From positions 47,231,914 to 47,295,913 of the forward strand of contig NC_061799.1 in NCBI RefSeq assembly GCF_021462225.1: a stretch of DNA of 64,000 nt. Reading direction: 5' to 3'. The stretch comes from Girardinichthys multiradiatus (Eukaryota > Chordata > Actinopteri > Cyprinodontiformes > Goodeidae). Shown piece after piece: positions 1-11,100 of the stretch (position 1 is its first letter; every line of letters begins with the position of its first letter). The notes beneath the pieces were generated by a model, which saw nothing but the letters and a program-made list of their open reading frames with translations, was not told the origin of the DNA and made no database searches. The translations under genes were made by a program, and so were the position numbers.

Positions 1-644
1 TCCGATGTTCCATCAAACATTCAGATATCTCCATCCACACTGGCCCCTCCAACGTCTGGAAACCTGCGTGAGCAGATGGCAAAAGAGCTGTGTGAGGGCA
101 GGATTGACGCAGCTGTATGGAGGTCAGCAAAGGCAGCAGATGATGGATGTTGGAGATCCTGAGCCAAGCTACCTAGTTAATTTAGCTGCCCTGTGGAAAT
201 CAAACAAGAGAAGAAAACATCTGGAATTAGAGGACAAAGATCCCATTGAATCTGTGCATTTATTAAATAAAGCACAGCTCACAATGGAAGCTTTGCAGAT
301 ATTAAACTGGACAAGTTTTTTTCTCACTATTGGAGTCAAACTCAGCTGCATGTGAACCAGACTTGTCCAAGAAATGTTCCCCTACACTGTGCTTTGATGC
401 AACTGCCTGGTAGTGAGAAAACTGGAGAAGACAAATGCAGAACCGGCCCATCTTCCTGTACCGAGCCGTTCTGACCGGCGCCACTGCTCCAGTGTTTCAG
501 TGGTGCACCTGCTGTCAGAGAGGCGTGGCATCGCCACATGGTTGACAGGTGAGTTCATGCAGGTGAAGCTATGAGTGATTTTCCTCTGGCTATTCATGAT
601 GCTCTGGTCAAGACCTTTACTCCTCATCCTCATCTGAAGATCTA
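1..644. other. Window edge: no supported gene
   Basis: The plus-strand frame starting at base 1 is open to a TGA at about 160 (contains GNLREQMAKELCEGRIDAAV). It could be the tail of an exon cut by the window edge or chance. I recognise no family, and other open frames here look random. Confidence 0.3.
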
Positions 645-1938
645 CAGGTCCTTCTCAAAATATTAGCATATTGTGATAAAGTTCATCATTTTCCATAATG
701 TCATGATGAAAATTTAACATTCATATATTTTAGATTCATTGCACACTAACTGAAATATTTCAGGTCTTTTATTGTCTTAATACGGATGATTTTGGCATAC
801 AGCTCATGAAAACCCAAAATTCCTATCTCACAAAATTAGCATATTTCATCCGACCAATAAAAGAAAAGTGTTTTTAATACAAAAAACGTCAACCTTCAAA
901 TAATCATGTACAGTTATGCACTCAATACTTGGTCGGGAATCCTTTTGCAGAAATGACTGCTCCAAAATCTCCTGATAGCTAGCTGCATTGACCCTGCCCT
1001 TGATAAAACACAGTGGACCAACACCAGCAGCTGACACGGCACCCCAGACCATCACTGACTGTGGGTACTTGACACTGGACTTCTGGCATTTTGGCATTTC
1101 CTTCTCCCCAGTCTTCCTCCAGACTCTGGCACCTTGATTTCTGAATAACATGCAGAATTTGCTTTCATCCAAAAAAAGTACTTTGGACCACTGAGCAACA
1201 GTCCAGTGCTGCTTCTCTGTAGCCCAGGTCAGGCGCTTCTGCCGCTGTTTCTGGTTCAAAAGTGGCTTGACCTGGGGAATGCGGCACCTGTAGCCCATTT
1301 CCTGCACACGCCTGTGCACGGTGGCTCTGGATGTTTCTACTCCAGACTCAGTCCACTGCTTCCGCAGGTCCTCCAAGGTCTGGAATCGGCCCTTCTCCAC
1401 AATCTTCCTCAGGGTCCGGTCACCTCTTCTCGTTGTGCAGCGTTTTCTGCCACACTTTTTCCTTCCCACAGACTTCCCACTGAGGTGCCTTGATACAGCA
1501 CTCTGGGAACAGCCTATTCGTTCAGAAATTTCTTTCTGTGTCTTACCCTCTTGCTTGAGGGTGTCAATAGTGGCCTTCTGGACAGCAGTCAGGTCGGCAG
1601 TCTTACCCATGATTGGGGTTTTGAGTGATGAACCAGGCTGGGAGTTTTAAAGGCCTCAGGAATCTTTTGCAGGTGTTTAGAGTTAACTCGTTGATTCAGA
1701 TGATTAGGTTCATAGCTCGTTTAGAGACCCTTTTAATGATATGCTAATTTTGTGAGATAGGAATTTTGGGTTTTCATGAGCTGTATGCCAAAATCATCCG
1801 TATTAAGACAATAAAAGACCTGAAATATTTCAGTTAGTGTGCAATGAATCTAAAATATATGAATGTTACATTTTCATCATGACATTATGGACAATAATGA
1901 ACTTTATCACAATATGCTAATATTTTGAGAAGGACCTG
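645..1938 (-). mobile_element. Tc1/mariner-like element, internally deleted copy (Tc1-A)
   Basis: The element starts CAGGTCCTTCTCAAAATATT and ends with its inverse, with TA on each side (643-644, 1939-1940). The terminal inverted repeats are about 200 bp (645-844 and 1739-1938). It is 316 bp shorter than the copy at 8173-9782. The missing piece corresponds to 9154-9469 of that copy, between two AGCA tetranucleotides. The ends look intact, so it could be moved in trans. Confidence 0.95.
846..1610 (-). pseudogene. Truncated Tc1 transposase of element Tc1-A
   Basis: From the ATG at 1610 the frame matches the neighbouring intact transposase through the N-terminal helix-turn-helix region and the first catalytic Asp (LDESKF) to QEILE. 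There a 316-bp deletion shifts the frame, so the second Asp and the Glu of the DD34E triad are lost. The remaining 37 residues read the old 3' end out of frame. It is not expected to be a working transposase. Confidence 0.93.
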
Positions 1939-1940
1939 TA

Positions 1941-4489
1941 ATTAGATTTTGGTCCTGAATGGACAGAAAAACCCAGATTAATTCCAAACACGTTGGGTTT
2001 GTTACCCCTGGCCAGAAATAAATCCTGTTTTTAGAGACACGGTCTTTAAAGGAAAGCTGTCACACACACCATATTTTTCCCGTTCTGATCTGGGAAATCT
2101 TCTCACATCGTCTCTAATGGGACGGTTTTTCTCCTGTCATTAAAACATCAGGAGGGAGGATTTATACTCGGTCCACACAAGACAGCAGTGGTTCATGTCC
2201 AGTTGACGTCAACTTACTTTTTCTTCCTTTTGTTGGGACACAAATCAGATCGCTGTGTGAAAACAGGCCTTTTGATTAAAAATGTGGGTAATCAGTTCAA
2301 TTCAATTTTTCATAAAGTATCTTTTCCAAATCAGAAGTTTTTTCACTTTTGTTTTTAAGTATAATGTATATTTGATTTTCAGTCACTTAGAATTCATGGT
2401 TCATTACTTCTTTCAGTTAATTAACTATATTAATCAGGCACTGATGACCTGTGACCTCTAGAATATTCACTTTTCTACCAGTAGGTGGCAACCTATTCAT
2501 AGTATAAATTAAACACACTCAAAATAACACTTGAAACGGGAAATGAATCTATAAAATCAAACATCTGGCCGAACAGCTGCAGTAATAATGAACAGTTTAG
2601 AATTTCATAGAATCAAGAAAACTGGCTCCGTAAAACATAAACATCATGGTGAAGTCACTGTTCTTCTGCAGAAAGACTCGTCTTCCTTCCTGCTCTGGTA
2701 ACATCTGACAACTTCACTTTGTCACTGACTGAACTGGTGAGCCATAATGTACTGGAACATAGAAAACCAGTCTGGTGAAACCCATCGCCACGTATTTAAT
2801 TCAGGTCTGATATCCCAGGAACCATAGCTGCACCGCTCAGCCTATTCGCCTGAATAGTTCATGTGGGTGGAGGTCAGCTTCACTCAGCTAAGCCAAGCAG
2901 GAATCAGAGAATCTGTGGGAAATGCAGCCTTGTTAGTTCATGCTGAGCAGATTCAGGATCTGGACTCTAGCGCCCCCTTTGGGTCTAAACACAAACCCAT
3001 AGTTGGGACATAATCTGCTCCTCAGCTTTTCATCTTCTATCGTTTTATTTGATGCATGAAGCTGATTTTATTAACTTTAATGTCAGAATTTTTCTTTTTA
3101 AAATTGATTTCTAGAAAGAACTAAAACTAAAGTTTAATACTTCATGAATCCAAAACTGTGTGATTTTATTAGGTTTTTACAGATCGAGTTTCTTCCTGAA
3201 AGCAACAAGTCTCAGCTTGTGTTTATTGGAGATAGTTTCCATGTCAGATAAGAGATCTGTGGAGCTTCACTGAGAGGACAGAAGATTTAGTGAGGAAGAA
3301 GATTGACAAGACCTTCATTCTAGATGCTGTTCTGCTTTTATCCAGCAGAGGGCAGCAGATCCACCACCTGGAAAATAAAACTACATCAACTTCCTGTGAT
3401 TCAATGAGACAATAAAGATACAGGATGGAGAAAATGAGAGGAGCAGAATGTGATTCAATAAGCGGAGAATAACTGAGGTTCATGTTGCAATAAACTGGAG
3501 AATTATTGTGTTTAAACTCTTCAGTAAACAGAGAAAAAGCTGTTTGGTGTCAGATGTATTAACTGTAATTAGTAAATATTAGGAAATAATGTCTGCAGTA
3601 TGAGGAAAAAATACTGAATCATGAGTTTAGATTCACATCAGAGATAAAAATGAAGTTTGAGTGAAAATGATCACAGCTTCATCTCTTCCTTCCTAACAAA
3701 CAGCTCTGGTGAGAAAAGATGATGTTCTTACTGTTTCAACCTGCAACATTCAGAGGATCTGGACTCGGTGATGGGAGAAGAATGTCAGAACATAAACAAG
3801 GAACCTTCATTTGGTTTGAACATGTGGGTCCAACCTGTTTGTCCTCGTTTGGGTCCAGCTTCTTGTTTCTGTGGTTCTGTTCAGTGGGAAAGAAAAGAGC
3901 TGCTGATGCTTTATTCTTCAGCTCCTTCAATAAAACAGTTTAAACAACACAGGATGTTCTATTCTTCTAAAGGTATCTGTATGTAAAGGTCAGGCAGCTT
4001 TACAATGACCTGTGACCTCTGACCTGCTGGCTGAGGCTCACTTCCTGCCATCATCACACACTGGATAGGCGAGCTGACGTATGCAGAGCAGATCTCCTGG
4101 ACATGGAGCAGTTGGAGGTCACCAACCAGATGTGTGGAACTGGGTTGGTATATCAATCGCCACCACTGGGTCTGTTGCTTCAGAACAGGAGGTTTCAGCA
4201 CCTGAACCCAGTGGGTTCTATCCCACACCTCCTATGGTTCAGTGATGCCACCTTTATCTCTGAAAGCTCACGTGAACAGAACATGACGGCCTCCTATGAA
4301 CAGCCAGAGGCAGATTAAGGACGGGGTCATCGCTGCGCCACGATGACAGAAACCTGGACTATTGGGTTCTGAGGAGAGGTGGTTGTAAAATAAATGTCCC
4401 AACAATCCACCCACCGGACCGGACCGAGGACACGAAGAAACGACCCGACTGGCAGTGCATGAACCATGAGGCTCCTGAACAATGACTGA
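1941..4489. other. Intergenic DNA downstream of rasal2
   Basis: AT-rich sequence without a convincing gene, RNA or named repeat. Short open frames on both strands lack domains and codon structure. Confidence 0.6.
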
Positions 4490-4960
4490 GAGGACAGAGG
4501 TGCTTTCAGACAGTTTTATTCTCAACATGGGACAGGTGTGACCTCTGACCCTGCTCTTGCAGAGGTCAGTTCAGTAGATCAGCAACGGGACGAGAACAAG
4601 GAGGAATAAATTAAAACCCACAACAACTCGTCAGGTAAAAAACTCAATTCAGTCAGAACGTCAAAGAAGAAAATTAAAAGAAAATCAAACTCAACAAAAA
4701 CTAGAAGCTTGAAATAAAAACCTTTAAAAAGTTGGTTAGAAAAGGTTCTGACTGGGTTTTTGGTTCTGGTTTCTTTCTCACTGTGCTTCTGTGACGCTGC
4801 AAACGAGCTTCCACACACTCACAAACACACTCTGTACAACCTTCAGTATTTACAGACTACATCCATAAATCAGTTCTGTCTCTTTAAAAGTCCACAGCTC
4901 CTCGCAGAGATGTGGGCGGAGTTTCGTCTTAGGCCCCGCCTCTGACTCTGTGAGAGCCAA
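4490..4960 (-). other. Probable rasal2 3' UTR with candidate poly(A) signal
   Basis: The first clear AATAAA on the minus strand after the stop is at 4520-4515, followed at 10-30 nt by a GT/CT-rich stretch. That would give a 3' UTR of roughly 470 nt. Later signals are possible, so the end is only an estimate. Confidence 0.4.
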
Positions 4961-5128
4961 TCAGCAGCTGCTGTTCTTAAACTCTCCGTTCTCAGTGATG
5001 GACAGCTTGGTGGGGTTGCTTGGCGACAGGCCGTTGCGGATGCTGGGTGCGCCGTAACGCTCCTTCACCTGCGTCAGCGCCGCCATCAGCCGCGAGTTCG
5101 CCGCGTCCAGGGAGCCGATCCGCTTCTC
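4961..5128 (-). CDS. rasal2: rasal2 exon 18, C-terminus and stop (residues 1346-1400)
   Basis: Encodes [20 protein letters not shown] followed by [20 protein letters not shown] and the end [15 protein letters not shown], then TGA at 4963-4961. The final KNSSC favours RASAL2 over DAB2IP. Acceptor CAATCAG at 5129-5135. Confidence 0.96.
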   Translation of the reverse strand, partial: EKRIGSLDAANSRLMAALTQVKERYGAPSIRNGLSPSNPTKLSITENGEFKNSSC

Positions 5129-8100
5129 CTGATTGGACAGAGACAAGAGGGGGTGGGGCTGGAGGTCAGACTGACAGCTAGGACCTTCAAAATAAAAGTT
5201 TGTGAGGAGCTAAACATAAACGCTGTCGGGTAAAAACCACACCGTCAGAGACTCAACAGAGGAACAGTGACGGTAAAAAGAAAGTACACCCTCCAACTGA
5301 TCTAAGATTAAAGTTTTAGGACATAATGAAAATAATTTAGTCTTCACCAGGTTTTAAAAGTATTTCAACTAACTGGAGTTAATTTAACTAAAAGAGCAGA
5401 TTCCACACTTAGTGAACAACACTGAAGCCAGAGTGGAAAAGCTGAGAAAGTAAGTGCACCCAACACTAGAACCTCCTTCAGCAGCAGTGGTTCTCTTGCT
5501 GACTTCTTCTGTCTCTCACTTCGTTCTGGAGGAACTTTGCTCCACGCTTCTTTGCAACGTTGCTTCAGTTCAGTTCTGCTCTCTGAAGGTCTCACTACAG
5601 CATTGCAGTTAGACCGAGGCCTGGACTTTGACTAGGTCATAGATCTGCTGCTTGGGATCATTATGACCAGGTTTCAGCTGTCGGACGGATGGACTCACAT
5701 TTGACTCTAGAATACTTTAGTAAACAGAGGAGATCATGGTCCACTTAGTGACAGCAAGGTTCCCAGATCCCGTTGCTGCAGAAAAAAGCCCAAACCATCA
5801 ACTCCAATCCCTGGAGATCAAGCAGAATGCATCTGGACTTCTCTTGTTTCTTGAAGACGTTTCACCTCTCCTCCAAAAGGCTTCTCCAGTTTTTCTTCAT
5901 GTTGTTTCCAAACATCTCTTCTCTGGTCTCATGTGTCCAAAGGTTCCAGAAGGAGGGATGTAACCAACGTTGGACCTGGACCCAGGATGGTCTACACTGA
6001 ATTCCTGTGAATGAACTGGACGTTTGTTGCACTATATAAACAAACAGAACTGAACTGAGGTCTTCTCCTTCATCCAGAAGCAGCTTTGCTGGATGAAGGT
6101 CCTGCTGCCATCTTGTTTTTAAAGAGAAGAGGTTTTCTCCTTCAACCCTTCCAAGCAGCCAAACTGGTTCGGTATGAACATCTGGAGGTTCTGCTGTGTT
6201 CCTGGACTCCTGAGGTTACAATTAAATACAGTTTGAACCCAGTAAAGACCGGATCACTTGTATGCAGAACTGGAAGAAGGAGAATTGTGTTTTTACTCAG
6301 ATTGAGGGACGTTTCAACTAATTCTCAGCAGAGTCTATTAGACGTTTTATCCCCTTCATTGGAAAGTTACTGCAGGACATCAGCAGTAAAAACTACAGCA
6401 GTGGTTTGTGTGTAAAGGTTAAAGGTTAATACCATGAATAATACTGGATGTTGTCAGATTTTTATCAAATTTCCATTGAAATAAAACTGAATATTGGTCT
6501 TCAAATATGTACGATTAGATCGTTCTGGGTTAACAGCATCAGGTTCAGGTTCTTCTGACTATAAAGGTTTACATCTGGATCATTGGTGGAGGAATTTACT
6601 GGGAACCAGAATCATTTTCAACAGTTTTATGATTGTTTGATCAATTCTGAGGTTTTAAACATATAAAACCTTCACTAACACTATGGTGAGGAACAGGAAG
6701 GTGGTTTTGACCCGACAGCAGCAGTTTAAAGGCAGCAGCCAAACCAATAAAACAGGAACCCAAAAAGCTGAAACCATCCAAAACTAAAAAGGTTCTGTGA
6801 GGTCTTCTCCTCTGACTCCACGGCTGCTGAGAAGGTGAAGCTCTGGTGGTTCAGAAGGGGCAGGGGGTGAGGATGAGGGGTGGTGGGGGTCGGCAGCCAA
6901 ACGGAAATCAAACACGCCAACACGCCTGCCTTAGACAAAAGCGGGTCCATGGTTCTGATAAGACGATGAAAAAATTCAGTCCAAGTGGACATTTAAGTTC
7001 TGAACTATAAACTGAAACAGAACAAAGACGGATTTTATTGATTTTACTGAATAATCTTCTAAGGAAAGTTTTATGTGATTCTGCCACCAGAGGGCGCTGA
7101 TGGACTCCATTAGAACCTCAGAGGTTTGTTGTTTATAATAAATGAATTAATGTTAAAGTTGTTTATCTACAACTTTAACAAAGTTTTAATTCTTTTTGCA
7201 TCTTTATGCAGCAGCAACAATCCAACAGATTTCACCTTCCTTGTTGCTATGGCGATTCCCTCCTTTTCTGGAGCCCACAGCATCACTGTTTTTATCAGAC
7301 AGGCATCAAGATTTTCAGCCCAAACAAACTGACTGTAAAAACCCATCAGCCAAATCCTCACAGGGATGTTTTTACGGGTTCCAGGAGATCCGACGGGTTA
7401 AATAGAACCTTCAGGTCCAGTTTCTCCAGAACTATCTGGAGCTGAAATCTACTGGGAGCGAACGAGAGTGTGGGCGTGTCTCTCTCCACTCTGGGCTCTG
7501 ATTGGACAGAAAGCTGTCCTGCAGCAGTGGGAGATACACTGGCTGGAATGAGACAGAAATATCTCAGACTGGATGCAGAACCTGGACCTGTGGAGATAAA
7601 CCCAAAAGGTTCTGAATATTTCATTGGGTCAGGACCATCATCACACTCTAAGCTCAACATTCTGTGGGATAATCTGAATAAATCCTCAAACTTAAACTGT
7701 GATTCTGGAAAAAACTGGAAAATGAATCAAAATTATATTACTGGGTCGGGTAAAGTCCAGCTTTCTGTGACCCGTCTGACCTTTGAATGATTGTTCTGTT
7801 GGAAAGGATGGCTGAGCTGTGGAGGTCCAAACAGGACTGGGTTTACATCAAACTTTGGGGTCATTTTTATAACTACCATATGAATATGCTGCTTCTTCAG
7901 CTTCAAAGCATCGTGTGTTTGGGTTCCTCTAACTGAGGAGGTCCAACTGTGACAAAAACACAAGAAGAAGAAGAAACTAAACCAATCAGTGAGCTTTACA
8001 TTTAGAGCGTCTATTTTTACATGTAAACACTTTTCCTAACTGTAGGGGGCAGCACAGAAAAAATATCTGAAACCTTTTAAACGAATTAATCTCTCATATT

Positions 8101-11100
8101 AACAAGAACATCCCCTGAAGTCGGTGTTCCGACTGGGAAAGTCGGACCCCACTCAGTTCGGCTCTGCATATACAGGTCCTTCTCAAAATATTAGCATATT
8201 GTGATAAAGTTCATTATTTTCCATAATGTTATGATGAAAATTTAACATTCATATATTTTAGATTCATTGCACACTAACTGAAATATTTTAGGTCTTTTAT
8301 TGTCTTAATACGGATGATTTTGGCATACAGCTCATGAAAACCCAAAATTCCTATCTCACAAAATTAGCATATCATTAAAAGGGTCTCTAAACGAGCTATG
8401 AACCTAATCATCTGAATCAACGAGTTAACTCTAAACACCTGCAAAAGATTCCTGAAGCCTTTAAAACTCCCAGCCTGGTTCATCACTCAAAACCCCAATC
8501 ATGGGTAAGACTGCCGACCTGACTGCTGTCCAGAAGGCCACTATTGACACCCTCAAGCAAGAGGGTAAGACACAGAAAGACATTTCTGAACAAATAGGCT
8601 GTTCCCAGAGTGCTGTATCAAGGCACCTCAGTGGGAAGTCTGTGGGAAGGAAAAAGTGTGGCAGAAAACGCTGCACAACGAGAAGAGGTGACCGGACCCT
8701 GAGGAAGATTGTGGAGAAGGACCGATTCCAGACCTTGGGGGACCTGCGGAAGCAGTGGACTGAGTCTGGAGTAGAAACATCCAGAGCCACCGTGCACAGG
8801 CGTGTGCAGGAAATGGGCTACAGGTGCCGCATTCCCCAGGTCAAGCCACTTTTGAACCAGAAACAGCGGCAGAAGCGCCTGACCTGGGCTACAGAGAAGC
8901 AGCACTGGACTGTTGCTCAGTGGTCCAAAGTACTTTTTTCAGATGAAAGCAAATTCTGCATGTCATTCAGAAATCAAGGTGCCAGAGTCTGGAGGAAGAC
9001 TGGGGAGAAGGAAATGCCAAAATGCCAGAAGTCCAGTGTCAAGTACCCACAGTCAGTGATGGTCTGGGGTGCCGTGTCAGCTGCTGGTGTTGGTCCACTG
9101 TGTTTTATCAAGGGCAGGGTCAATGCAGCTAGCTATCAGGAGATTTTGGAGCACTTCATGCTTCCATCTGCTGAAAAGCTTTATGGAGATGAAGATTTCA
9201 TTTTTCAGCATGACCTGGCACCAGCTCACAGTGCCAAAACCACTGGTAAATGGTTTAGTGACCATGGTATCACTGTGCTCAATTGGCCTGCCAACTCTCC
9301 TGACCTGAACCCCATAGAGAATCTGTGGGATATTGTGAAGAGAACGTTGAGAGACTCAAGACCCAACACTCTGGATGAGCTAAAGGCCGCTATCGAAGCA
9401 TCCTGGGCCTCCATAAGACCTCAGCAGTGCCACAGGCTGATTGCCTCCATGCCACGCTGCATTGAAGCAGTCATTTCTGCAAAAGGATTCCCGACCAAGT
9501 ATTGAGTGCATAACTGTACATGATTATTTGAAGGTTGATGTTTTTTGCATTAAAAACACTTTTCTTTTATTGGTCGGATGATATATGCTAATTTTGTGAG
9601 ATAGGAATTTTGGGTTTTCATGAGCTGTATGCCAAAATCATCCGTATTAAGACAATAAAAGACCTGAAATATTTCAGTTAGTGTGCAATGAATCTAAAAT
9701 ATATGAATGTTAAATTTTCATCATGACATTATGGAAAATAATGAACTTTATCACAATATGCTAATATTTTGAGAAGGACCTGTATACCCGGTAGTTTGGA
9801 CCTCAGTGAGTCAGCAGCATACAGCAACTGTTTTCTGACTTCCAACTAGAACCCGATCAACTCTGACGTGACGTCGTCTGTGTGTCTGCTCTCTGATTGG
9901 CTGACTGCAGTCTGGAGGCGTGTTGGCGTTGTGTGGTGAACTGAGTTTCATGTTAAATTAAAATCAATCAAACAGCATGGTGGAGGGGGCGGAGCTACTT
10001 GCCTGATTGGTTAATTTCACATCCGTTACTGACCTGCAAGCAGTGAAGAGACGGTGAGAAACAAACTAAACCCTGACTGCTGACCATGAGATGAAGCTGC
10101 TGCTCCAGACGGTCTTCATGACCTGATTCGGTTTCAGCACCTGATGATGATGATGATGATGATGAGGACGGTGTTTCTGTACCTGAGCGTCAATGATCTT
10201 CTGCTTGGCTTCGATCACCGCCTGCATCTCTGCGTGGTCCCTCTTTAGCTCCTCCTCCACCGCCATCAGCCTGCAGGAACAGACTCGTCATAACGCTCTG
10301 AAGTGATTCTGATACAGGTGTGTGTTGTTCAGGTGAGTCTCTACCTGCAGATGATGCTCTTCATCTGGCCATCCTTCTCCTCCTGCTGCCTCCTCAGTCG
10401 CTCCTCACTGTCCTCCAGCCGGTTCTTGTACTCCAGCAGGAGTTTCTGCATCTGCTGCTCCTGAGTCAGGAGCCGGCGCTCGTACTCCTCCAGCCGGCGG
10501 CCAGACACCCGCAGGCGCTCCTTCAGCCGGGAGATCTCCAGCTCGTACTGCAGACGTGGCAGAGACGGAGCAGCTTTAAAACCAGTTGAAGACCAGTTTC
10601 TGGTGCTCGGCACAATCAGCCCGCCCATCCAGGTGTTCGTTACCTTCTCCGTGTTCCGGCCCTCTGCTCTGCTCCGCTCTCCTCCCTCCTCCTCCTCTTC
10701 GTACTGGCCGTTGTTGAGGACCCACGCTGCAGTCCTCTCCACTGGAGACATCACTGCCGCCTCCACCGGCGTTCCCACCTGCATACAGACAGGGACGTCA
10801 TCACAGGCCTACCAGAACCAATCAGAAAGCTGTGTTGGAGAGCTCTACGTACCTGTGGTGGCTTATTAGTTGCACTCCTAGAGGGTGGAGCCACGTTCTC
10901 CACCAGACCTGTGGACGGCTGGCGGTTGGAGGGCGTTGGCTCAGTGTTGGCGCTGCTGCTGCTTCGTAGCGAGGCGCTCTGAGGCTGAGAGCGAGGTGTC
11001 CTGGCTCCGCCCCCTCCTCTGCTCTGCTGCTCCACTTTGATGATGTGGGCGGTGCCCGCAGTGGAACTCTGACGAGGGATGGCAACCGCTGTGGCGGCAC

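Larger units (their letters stand above)
5129..10182 (-). other. rasal2 intron 17 (5.05 kb)
   Basis: Holds the Tc1 relic, dispersed repeat copy 1 and the intact Tc1-B element, plus a GAT microsatellite at 10143-10167. The rest shows nothing I recognise. Donor GTACAG, acceptor CAATCAG. Confidence 0.85.

Noticed and set aside
5..355. Plus-strand frame of 116 codons at the window start
   Set aside because: No recognisable domain or family; composition looks random.
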